A stretch of 64,000 nt of DNA from assembly GCF_000259255.1 (NCBI RefSeq), contig NC_017737.1, forward strand, positions 310,001 through 374,000, given 5' to 3'. The notes under the pieces were generated by a model. That model saw nothing but the letters and a program-made list of their open reading frames with translations, ran no database searches and had not been told where the DNA came from. The position numbers were made by a program, and so were the translations under genes. Shown piece by piece: positions 57,065-64,000 of this stretch. This stretch comes from Helicobacter cetorum MIT 00-7128. Its GTDB lineage: Bacteria > Campylobacterota > Campylobacteria > Campylobacterales > Helicobacteraceae. Position 1 is the first letter of the stretch. Every line of letters begins with the position of its first letter.

Positions 57065-58948
57065 ATGAATATCTATCAAAAAAACTTACAAGCCCTAGCC
57101 AAAAGAGACCCCCTTTTATACAAGCAACTCAATACGATTAAAGAAAACAAAAAATACGAAGTGTTTCTAGGAAATGATAGTGCGAATTTTAATCTCATAG
57201 ACAAAGAACATAACACACCCTTATTTCTAGGAAACCCTTTAGAAGAGTGCTTAGAGCAATATAAAAATTTTGAGCCTTACATGCTCTATCCTTATTTGTA
57301 TTATTTTGGCTTGGGTAATGGTGTGTTTTATCGCTTGCTTTTAGGCAATGAAAATTTAAAACGCCTAGTCGTCATTGAGCCAGAAATAGAGATTATTTTT
57401 ATTGTTTTGAACTTATTAGATTTTTCAACTGAGATTTTAGAAAATCGCCTTATACTCCTACATAGTGGTTTTTGTAGTTATAACTTAATAGCGTCCTTAT
57501 TTGATATGGATAAAAAGTCTCGCTTGTATGCAAGAATGTATGATTTGCGCCTTTTTAATCCCTACTATGAGCGTTACTCCAAAGAGATTTTAGAAATTAA
57601 CGCTCATTTTACGCATGCTTTAGAGCATAGTGCCATTAGTGTAGGAAATGACGCTAAAGACGCTCTAATAGGTATCAAACAGCATGCCACTAATTTGCCT
57701 GAAGTGATTCAAAGCCCTAGTTTAGTGGATTTTGTCAATGCTTTAAAAAATAGAGACACGGCTATTATTGTTTCAACCGGGCCAAGCCTTAATAAGCAAC
57801 TCCCCCTTTTAAAAGAAATCGCCCCTTATGCAACGCTCTTTTGTATAGACGCATCTTTTCCTATTCTAGCAAAAGCTGGCATTAAACCTGATATTGTGGT
57901 GTCTTTAGAAAGGGTGGATTTAACGGCGAAATTCTATGAAGAAACGCCCCTAGATTTTCAAGAGGGCGTTGTTTTTGCCCTTACTTCCATTGTGCATAAA
58001 CGCCTGAGTAATGCCATTAAAAAGGGGGTCAAACAATTTAGCTTTCGCCCCTTTGGATACACAAACCTTTTTAACCTGCATCAATATGGTTATGTGGGTA
58101 TAGGCATGAGTGCGGCGAATATGGCGTATGAATTAGTGGTGCATTCACGCTTTAAAAAATGCGTGTTTATTGGGCAAGATTTGAGTTTTTCAGAAAGTGG
58201 TAATAGCCATGCAAATGGAGCCATTTATGGCGATAATGAGATTAAACCCAAAAATGAGAGCGAAAAAATTTTTATAGAAAAATATGGCGGTAACGGACAA
58301 GTAGAGACCACTTTAGTGTGGAAGCTTTTTTTAGAATTTTTTGAAAAAGACATTTTTAACACACCCTATAAACTGGAAGTTATTAACGCTACTGAAGGGG
58401 GGGCTAGAATTAAAGGCACCAAAGAAATACCCTTTAAGGAAGTGTGTGAAACAATAGATAAATCTAAGCCAAAGCCCCCTATCAATCTTAGCTATCCTAC
58501 TAAAAGAGAGCAAGCCAAAAATTTAAAAATGGCTAAAGAAAAATGCGAAGAAATCATTGAATATGCTAATGAACAAAAGGCTAAAATTGAAGAAGTGTTT
58601 TTAAAAGTAGCGAAATTTTTAGAAAAAGTAGAAAAGCTTAATGATGAAAGCAAGTTAGAAGAATTAGATTTTAAAGAATTAGAAAATTTAAGCGCTGAAA
58701 TTGATAACATTAAAGAGCTTTTTGATGACAGACAATTTAATGCGTATTTTATGGACGCGATACAATCCTATATCTTTCATCAAGAATTGCATATCGCTGA
58801 AATTGTGTGTAAAAAAACGAATAATGAAGATGAGTTAAGGGCTAAGCAATTAGAATATATTTATGCTCATAAATACTGGCTCTTTAGTTTGGCAGGAGGG
58901 ATTGATTGTGTGATAGAGGCGATTAAAATGGCGTTAAAAGAATGGTAG
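57065..58948 (+). CDS. Motility-associated (Maf) flagellin glycosylation protein
   Basis: 627 residues. It fits the DUF115/Maf family: the middle contains I-I-V-S-T-G-P-S-L-N-K-Q near 237 and I-D-A-S-F-P-I-L near 260, and F-I-G-Q-D-L-S-F-S near 368. The C-terminal third is helical. Maf proteins are linked to pseudaminic acid transfer to flagellin, needed for filament assembly. It is 72 bp after flaB. Confidence 0.88.
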   Translation: MNIYQKNLQALAKRDPLLYKQLNTIKENKKYEVFLGNDSANFNLIDKEHNTPLFLGNPLEECLEQYKNFEPYMLYPYLYYFGLGNGVFYRLLLGNENLKRLVVIEPEIEIIFIVLNLLDFSTEILENRLILLHSGFCSYNLIASLFDMDKKSRLYARMYDLRLFNPYYERYSKEILEINAHFTHALEHSAISVGNDAKDALIGIKQHATNLPEVIQSPSLVDFVNALKNRDTAIIVSTGPSLNKQLPLLKEIAPYATLFCIDASFPILAKAGIKPDIVVSLERVDLTAKFYEETPLDFQEGVVFALTSIVHKRLSNAIKKGVKQFSFRPFGYTNLFNLHQYGYVGIGMSAANMAYELVVHSRFKKCVFIGQDLSFSESGNSHANGAIYGDNEIKPKNESEKIFIEKYGGNGQVETTLVWKLFLEFFEKDIFNTPYKLEVINATEGGARIKGTKEIPFKEVCETIDKSKPKPPINLSYPTKREQAKNLKMAKEKCEEIIEYANEQKAKIEEVFLKVAKFLEKVEKLNDESKLEELDFKELENLSAEIDNIKELFDDRQFNAYFMDAIQSYIFHQELHIAEIVCKKTNNEDELRAKQLEYIYAHKYWLFSLAGGIDCVIEAIKMALKEW

Positions 58949-58980
58949 CAAAAAAGAAACAATCATTTTAATTTAATTAA

Positions 58981-58990
58981 TTTTTTTTTT
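58981..58990. repeat. T10 homopolymer
   Basis: Ten T residues, 32 bp before the first AapA-like stem-loop and after a TTAATTTAATTAA stretch. Homopolymers here could tune the promoter. Confidence 0.7.
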
Positions 58991-59021
58991 AATAGAGACT
59001 TCTATGGCTAAACGCATTTAC

Positions 59022-59045
59022 GCCCCATAGGTTGAGATATGGGGC
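59022..59045 (+). promoter_or_regulatory. 5' stem-loop of AapA-like unit 1
   Basis: GCCCCATA (59022-59029) pairs with TATGGGGC (59038-59045) around an 8-base loop, with ATTT/AAAT extending the stem after a gap. The same structure precedes the second unit. AapA mRNAs of H. pylori are known to start with a stabilising stem-loop. Confidence 0.7.
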
Positions 59046-59075
59046 AAATTTATTTTATTCTTAAGGAGCAATGCC

Positions 59076-59198
59076 ATGAAACAAACAAGTGGCAAAAGCT
59101 CTTGGCTAGTATTATACAAAGATAATCATCTTTTAAAAATTTATTTTTTAATTAAATTAAGCAAGGAATTTGTTGTAAAATACATTTACGCCCCATAG
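59076..59198 (+). CDS. AapA-like small hydrophobic toxin peptide
   Basis: 40 residues; AAGGAG lies 7 bases upstream of ATG 59076. The start M-K-Q-T-S-G-K-S-S-W-L-V-L-Y resembles AapA peptides (M-A-T-K-H-G-K-N-S-W-K-T-L-Y in AapA1 as I recall). A basic hydrophobic stretch (L-L-K-I-Y-F-L-I-K-L-S-K-E-F-V-V-K) follows. AapA toxins insert in the inner membrane and are silenced by the antisense RNA IsoA. The stop lies inside the stem-loop of the next unit, and the peptide is longer than the ~30 residues expected, so the end may be altered. Confidence 0.6.
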   Translation: MKQTSGKSSWLVLYKDNHLLKIYFLIKLSKEFVVKYIYAP

Positions 59199-59212
59199 TT
59201 ACGATATGGGGC
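59190..59212 (+). promoter_or_regulatory. 5' stem-loop of AapA-like unit 2
   Basis: GCCCCATA (59190-59197) pairs with TATGGGGC (59205-59212) around a 7-base loop. The flanking ATTTAC and CAAAT match unit 1, 168 bp upstream. Confidence 0.7.
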
Positions 59213-59237
59213 AAATCAAGTCTTAAAAGGAGCTGTT

Positions 59238-59338
59238 ATGCCTAAGACACATAACAAACGCTCTTCTTAAAGAATTATACCTTGAAATTTCATTTTTGGG
59301 GTTTAAAATGGCGTTTTGTCTTAAACGCTGATTTCTAA
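59238..59338 (+). pseudogene. AapA-like peptide gene, frameshifted
   Basis: AAAAGGAG lies 6 bases before ATG 59238. The frame gives M-P-K-T-H-N-K-R-S-S then TAA. One added base near 59264 would continue as F-L-K-N-Y-T-L-K-F-H-F-W-G-L-K-W-R-F-V-L-N-A-D-F to the TAA at 59336-59338, 33 residues, close to the AapA pattern of L-K-I-S-F-L-G-C-K-V-V-V-L-L-K. It looks like an inactivated toxin. Confidence 0.65.
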
Positions 59339-59344
59339 GAGCGT

Positions 59345-59369
59345 CCCCTAAGCTCTCAAAGCTTAGGGG
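59345..59369 (+). terminator. Hairpin after AapA-like unit 2
   Basis: CCCCTAAGCT (59345-59354) pairs with AGCTTAGGGG (59360-59369) around CTCAA, followed by GTTTGCTTT. Probable 3' end of the aapA transcript. Confidence 0.6.
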
Positions 59370-59440
59370 GTTTGCTTTAAGAAATGCTAGATTTGCCCTT
59401 AACTTTTGGGGCGTTTTTAATTAAAACGCTCTTTTAGTCT
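59345..59440. repeat. Dispersed repeat, copy 2
   Basis: Matches 39525-39620 in order: AAGCTTAGGG, AAGAAATGCTAGATTT, CTTAACTTTTGGGG. Here it follows the AapA-like pair. Confidence 0.6.
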
Positions 59441-60027
59441 TGTAAAATCTCAAATACTTATTAAATTTTATTGCATAAAATATGATATAATTCTAATCAC
59501 TACATTTTGATTTTTAAAATTCATAATAATGTTGGTTGAACGCTCAATCTAATCTCATAATGCTCTGCATATTAGCACTTAAAAATCGTTTTATATATAA
59601 AATTTTATTTTTATTAAAATTATAAATCACTATTAACTTTTAATTACAATTATTATGATATTATGAAATGTAGCCCTAATCACACACCCAAGCACATAAT
59701 AATTGTTAAAAAGGGTTTTAAAATCATCAAAAAATGAGTAAAATTGAAATTTAAACCTTAATTTTCCTATCCATTTGTTTAAAAATCCTTGCAAAAATAC
59801 AAAATTTTACGCACAAATTTTTAACTATTTTAATATCTCTACACTTTCGTAAAATAAAGCATTTGCACCACTTTCTATACGATTTAATTATTGCTTTAAT
59901 AGGTAAAATAATTTCTAAAATTAACAAATATTAAGAAAATAATGGTAGCATTTTAAGCGTGAATTCTAGTAGAAGGCGATAGCGTGTAAGGAAATGATTA
60001 GAAATGATTATTAATCTCATTTATCCG

Positions 60028-60058
<31 letters not shown>

Positions 60059-60268
60059 AGCAAGAAAGAAAGAGAGTTTTGGTTGTGAATTTTTTATCTT
60101 TTTAGTTTAGTTTCTTTCTGCTATAAGTGCATAAAAAACATTTTTTTGCATTTCTCGTATTTTTAAATAAGAGCGTCTTTTGGTTAGTAATTTAATTTGG
60201 TTTTGGTAGAAGTGCCTTTTTAGGGCTTGTTTGTTAACTTAAATTTTTAAAATGAAAGGATTACTTGA

Positions 60269-60571
60269 ATGTTAAGTAAATTGCTTAAAGTAATGGGTTC
60301 TAGCGCCTTAGTATTAGCTAGTATGAGTGTGTTGCACGCTGAAAAAAGTGGTGCTTATGGCGAAGTAGGGTTTCAATGGGCTAATCAAAGCTATGCAAAC
60401 ACCACTAAAAATCCCGGTAAGAGTGGTTATAACAAAAACGCTGAAATCAATTCTTCGGCTTTTGGTTCAGTAGGCGCAGATGCGAGCGCTCCTAAAGGCG
60501 CTAATCAAGGTGGTTCACAAGCTGTAGTGGATTCTAGCCTTTTTGGTGGCGGTAATAATAGCGCTAAGTAA
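60269..60571 (+). CDS. Small secreted protein resembling a Hop N-terminus
   Basis: 100 residues. AAAGGA lies 8 bases before the ATG. The signal peptide (L-V-L-A-S-M-S-V-L-H-A) is followed by E-K-S-G-A-Y-G-E-V-G-F-Q-W and, later, K-N-P-G-K, in the order found at the mature N-terminus of AlpA/AlpB-type Hop proteins. The tail is Ala/Gly/Asn/Ser-rich and ends in G-G-G-N-N-S-A-K. The giant protein starts 24 bp downstream. This is the counterpart of 40223-40477, with low sequence identity but the same layout. Confidence 0.8.
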   Translation: MLSKLLKVMGSSALVLASMSVLHAEKSGAYGEVGFQWANQSYANTTKNPGKSGYNKNAEINSSAFGSVGADASAPKGANQGGSQAVVDSSLFGGGNNSAK

Positions 60572-60595
60572 AGATTAAAAGAAAGGAAAGCTTAA

Positions 60596-63500
60596 ATGAA
60601 ATTCATTAAATTTGTTTCTGTAGTAGGTAGTGTGGCGCTTATTGGTAGCGTGGGTATGTTAGATGCGAAAACCAAGGCGCAAACACAAGCACAAAAAAAC
60701 GAAAAAGTTTATACAGCAGACAAAGCTAGTGCTACTAATGCTTTAAAGACTACAGATTATCAAGCTCTTAGCGGTGCTACTCTTACAAAAGATAAAAAAG
60801 CTGATAAGACAGATACAGACGCATTGCAAACTGACGCAAGCACTATTGTAAAAGATGCTAAGAAAGTTACAGATGATTTAGCAAACATGAAAAAAGATGA
60901 GGCTAATAAGACGAAGTTTAACGCTGATAAGACTGCTTTTGCCACAGACCTTGGTAACCTCAAAAGCACTGAGAGTGATTACACAGCTAAAGAAAAGCTT
61001 ATAGCAAAAGCGGTAGCAAAAGCTGATACCCCTCCAACCCCAGCTGCTGTAACACAAGCGCAAAAAGATGAGACTAACTTAGCAAAAGAAGAAACAGCCG
61101 TTAGCCAAGCGACTACAACAAACACTAATGCCACAACAGATGGAGTCTTAAACCAAGATTTAAAAACTCTTACAACAGATACTGCTACAGAGCAAACAGA
61201 ATATAATAGTGCTACAAAAGCAAGCGATAAGTCAGCAGACTTAACTCAATTAAAAGCTGATGAAACAAAAGTCGCAAGCGATACAAAAGCCCTTGATACA
61301 GCGCTCAAAGACTCTCAGTATAAGGGAGCAGTTCCTGCATTACAAAAAGCTCAAACTCAAAAGAGTGCGTATGACAATGGCACAGGTGCTAGTGGCGCAG
61401 TTACTCCAACAACTACTGAGGGTAAGGCTATCAAAGCAGCAGAAGGCTTAAAAACTAGCTCTACAATAGTAAGTGGGGATTTAACACAGCTTGGCAAAGA
61501 TATTAGTGCAGTGAATACTGCTAGTTCTAAACTCCAAAGTGATATTAGTGCTGTGCCTGCTCCTATAGTATCTAAAGGCAAGACCACCAATAAAGATGCG
61601 ATTGCTACAGCTAAAGAGCAAGTTGCTAAAGAAGTTACAGCCTTACAACAAGCTGAGGCTACGGTAAGCACTGATGAGAGCAATCTAAATGAGGATAGCA
61701 GTATTGCAGCCGCTCAAAAAGCTTTAACTACATTGCAAGGTTCTGTTACTTCTAGCACTCATGTAAAATCTGATACTAATGTAACTTCTAGTTGGACTAC
61801 TCTAGGCGAGCTTACTAGCACTAAGGGCAATACTGCTATAGCAACTACTTTAACCAATGCTACAAGTGTTAAGACTGATAGTAGTGTGCAAACTGATGTG
61901 CAAAGCTTAACGACTGATGAAACTGCTGTTAATAGCGCATTGACTGCTTTAGAAAACGCTCTTAAAAATGAGAAAAAAGCTCCAGCACCAACTAAAAGCA
62001 AAACAGCACCTAAGACCGAAAAGACTGCAAGCGATACTACTAAAGGCGCTAAAGGTAGTGTAGCAAGTGGTGCAAAAGATAACACCAAGAAAGTTGTTGC
62101 TGAGAGTGGTAAAGATAAAGAGAAACCTGCTGTAAAGAAAGATGAAGTTGCAAAAGCCCCTAAAGATGACAAAAAGGGTGCTGAAGTAGCACAACATGAT
62201 AAAAGTAGAGCTATAGCTATTACAGAAACTGCCGAGCAACCAAAACTAAGTGTTTCAAGCTTAGAGCAAACTTTTGAAAATGATGTAACCGCATTACAAG
62301 GCGCAGAAAACACTCTTTCAACAGCTGTAGGCACAGCAGAAGTGAATGAGGCTAGTAGCGCATTGACTGATTTACAAAAAGCATTAAGCACAGGTTCTGA
62401 TGCTCAAAACCCTCTAGCTCTTGCAAGCAGTGTTGAGGCGATTAAAACGGCTATTAAAGGCTTGAATACAGCTACAACCAATATTTCAGCAGATTTAACT
62501 AGCGCTCAAAATTTTTTAACTAACCACTATGTGCAAAAAGATTTGGGTGTGGTTAAGACAGATGAGGCTAGTGCTACTCAAGCATTAAATAATGTAGAAA
62601 GTGCTTTGAAAGCTCAAAACGAAAGCGAGTCAAAAAGTAAAACAGCTGAAAAATCACATGCTGAAACTAAAGCAATTATTCTTGCTGCTCAATCAGAAAG
62701 TAGTAGCACTCTTACTACTGATGAGACTAAGCTTACTAGCGCTGAAAAAGCCCTAAGCACGAGTGAGCAAACACTCTCGCAAGATTTAACTCTTGCTAAA
62801 GATTACCAAACCATTGATAGTCTTATTAAGGAATATGCAAGTAGTTTTAGTGGTTTAAAAACAGAGTTTGCAAAGTTTTCTGCTGATAAAGATGGTGGTG
62901 CTGTTAAAAATAAGGGTGTAGCAACTGCTTATACAAACTTATCTAATGCAATGACAGCTATTGAGAATGCTTTAAATGGGACAGGTAAAGATAATGGACT
63001 AGATTCTGCTATTGCAAAATTAAAGTCTTATAAAAATGGCGGAACCGCTGCTAGTGCAACTAAGTTTGGCACACAAAAAGCTAGTTTAGCTACTATGATG
63101 ACAGAGTTGCAAAAGAATGAGGCTAACTTCCAAAACTTGGTGAAAGCATTAGAACAAGCTAAAGCTAATTCTATAACTTTGGGTGGCACTAATTATACTT
63201 TGGGTTCTACTGACTTTACAACAAATAATACCGCTCAAAACCTCTCTAACATGCAAACTAACCTTAAAACCTTGCAAGGTAGTTTAGGAACTCTTAATTA
63301 CGCTAATGACCATGCAGTAATGTCAGCTCTAAGCAATGCTTTAGCTATCGTAACAACAGCTAATGATGATTTGAAAAACCCTCAAGTCAATGTCTCTACT
63401 CTAAACCATCAAATGACTGAGGCTAAAGAGGCTATTGCTAATGTGGTTAGTGAAATTAATGCAGCGATTAAAACAGCAGGTGCTAATAGTGATGAGGCAA

Positions 63501-64000
63501 CTAATTTAGGAAACGCTTTAAAAATTGTTAGCAATGCTAGTGCAATAGTGAGTCAAGCTAAAAGCAATGTTGTTGCTGTAGCAGCTCAAAAAGGTATTCT
63601 ACCTCAAGTTGCTCTTCCTGCTACTTCTACACAAAGTGTGAGCGGTTCAGCCTATGGTGTAGATGTTCAAATTGGTTATAAATACTTCTTTGGTAAAACA
63701 AAGCATTGGGGTATTAGAGGTTATGCCACTTATGCTTACATGCAATCTAACTTAGGACACACTACTAATATTCAAGGTGCAGGACTAGGAGTAGGACAAG
63801 CAAATAATCACACTTATGGTGCAGGCTTTGATTTCTTATACAACTTCCATGAAAGTCAAGATGGCATTCATACTGCAGGTATTCTACTAGGAACAGAACT
63901 CTTAGGCTCTACTTGGGTCAATCAAGGTCAATCTATTTGGCATGCTAGAATGGAAGAGATTAAAGCCTTAGGTGGAAAAGCTAGTATGAATACAAGCTAT
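60596..64000 (+). CDS. Giant AlpA/B-like outer membrane protein, 3' end outside the window
   Basis: 1135 residues are visible and the frame runs off the right edge. GAAAGGAAAG precedes ATG 60596. The signal peptide is K-F-V-S-V-V-G-S-V-A-L-I-G-S-V. The passenger, to about residue 990, is a Thr/Ala/Lys-rich helical rod with recurring L-x-x-D-E-T-x-x-x-x-A-L-x-A-L units and a Lys/Pro-rich hinge near 460-540. From about residue 1000 the AlpA/B-type barrel begins (Y-G-V-D-V-Q-I-G-Y-K-Y-F-F-G) and is nearly identical at the DNA level to 49220-52096. It lacks a Hop N-terminal strand; the small protein just upstream carries that motif. Confidence 0.85.
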   Translation, partial: MKFIKFVSVVGSVALIGSVGMLDAKTKAQTQAQKNEKVYTADKASATNALKTTDYQALSGATLTKDKKADKTDTDALQTDASTIVKDAKKVTDDLANMKKDEANKTKFNADKTAFATDLGNLKSTESDYTAKEKLIAKAVAKADTPPTPAAVTQAQKDETNLAKEETAVSQATTTNTNATTDGVLNQDLKTLTTDTATEQTEYNSATKASDKSADLTQLKADETKVASDTKALDTALKDSQYKGAVPALQKAQTQKSAYDNGTGASGAVTPTTTEGKAIKAAEGLKTSSTIVSGDLTQLGKDISAVNTASSKLQSDISAVPAPIVSKGKTTNKDAIATAKEQVAKEVTALQQAEATVSTDESNLNEDSSIAAAQKALTTLQGSVTSSTHVKSDTNVTSSWTTLGELTSTKGNTAIATTLTNATSVKTDSSVQTDVQSLTTDETAVNSALTALENALKNEKKAPAPTKSKTAPKTEKTASDTTKGAKGSVASGAKDNTKKVVAESGKDKEKPAVKKDEVAKAPKDDKKGAEVAQHDKSRAIAITETAEQPKLSVSSLEQTFENDVTALQGAENTLSTAVGTAEVNEASSALTDLQKALSTGSDAQNPLALASSVEAIKTAIKGLNTATTNISADLTSAQNFLTNHYVQKDLGVVKTDEASATQALNNVESALKAQNESESKSKTAEKSHAETKAIILAAQSESSSTLTTDETKLTSAEKALSTSEQTLSQDLTLAKDYQTIDSLIKEYASSFSGLKTEFAKFSADKDGGAVKNKGVATAYTNLSNAMTAIENALNGTGKDNGLDSAIAKLKSYKNGGTAASATKFGTQKASLATMMTELQKNEANFQNLVKALEQAKANSITLGGTNYTLGSTDFTTNNTAQNLSNMQTNLKTLQGSLGTLNYANDHAVMSALSNALAIVTTANDDLKNPQVNVSTLNHQMTEAKEAIANVVSEINAAIKTAGANSDEATNLGNALKIVSNASAIVSQAKSNVVAVAAQKGILPQVALPATSTQSVSGSAYGVDVQIGYKYFFGKTKHWGIRGYATYAYMQSNLGHTTNIQGAGLGVGQANNHTYGAGFDFLYNFHESQDGIHTAGILLGTELLGSTWVNQGQSIWHARMEEIKALGGKASMNTSY
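63632..63955 (+). repeat. Barrel-coding duplicate block, copy 2
   Basis: Partner of 51545-51868, one visible difference in 324 bp. The preceding ~65 bp (from about 63565) is also similar but with several differences. Confidence 0.9.

Noticed and set aside
61759-62391. 210-residue minus-strand frame
   Set aside because: It is a shadow of the biased Thr/Ala/Lys codons of the giant protein gene on the plus strand.

Overview
The window comes from a Helicobacter chromosome of the H. pylori / H. acinonychis / H. cetorum group. The reasons are a 16S rRNA gene with no 23S or 5S beside it, AT-rich DNA, Hop, Hom and AlpA/B-like outer membrane proteins, AapA-like toxin genes, and long runs of H. pylori gene order. 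The H. pylori locus relationships given here are from memory, not a search. The blocks are rearranged relative to H. pylori and carry extra surface-protein genes, so this is probably a relative such as H. cetorum rather than H. pylori itself.

Layout. 1-2359: flgA (3' end), ubiX, coaD, tmk and a comF-like gene, tightly packed on the plus strand. 2361-6674: a large minus-strand S6 serine-protease autotransporter. 6861-8587: bioB and a YihY-type membrane protein. 8634-13807: three minus-strand outer membrane proteins, one with an octanucleotide phase switch. 13985-18050: a Mla-type lipid transport operon with two lipoproteins. 18057-18731: an orphan half-size HsdS. 19188-25228: ccpA (minus), dnaE, an RsuA-like pseudouridine synthase and thioredoxin. 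25429-33339: a long minus-strand housekeeping block (mnmE, jag, yidC, yidD, rnpA, rpmH, exbD, exbB, smpB, ispE, csrA, ppi). 33530-35651: a degenerate trypsin-fold protein and an MFS transporter. 36054-37556: 16S rRNA with a recognisable processing stem.

37557-40222 is a gene desert with a 26-copy, 9-bp minisatellite. 40223-46496 is a surface-protein island: a small secreted Hop-N-terminus-like protein, a poly-C-switched giant AlpA/B-like protein, a Fic fragment, and a Hom protein with a GA repeat. 46503-48638 holds a small membrane protein, sppA and purU. 49220-52096 is a chimeric outer membrane protein behind a CT repeat. 52093-58948 holds a radical SAM protein, topA, flaB (sigma-54 promoter) and a Maf flagellin-glycosylation protein. 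59000-59370 holds tandem AapA-like type I toxin units. 60029-64000 has another CT repeat, a second small secreted Hop-N-terminus-like protein, and a partial giant outer membrane protein.

The most interesting theme is the variable surface system. Giant AlpA/B-like proteins lack the N-terminal Hop motif, and in two of the three loci that motif sits in a separate small secreted protein just upstream. Expression of the set looks tunable by simple repeats: C10, (CT)8, (CT)13, (GA)6 and (TATTGTTG)8. A 324-bp block of the barrel-coding region, identical by eye except for one base, is shared by two of the giants and suggests gene conversion.
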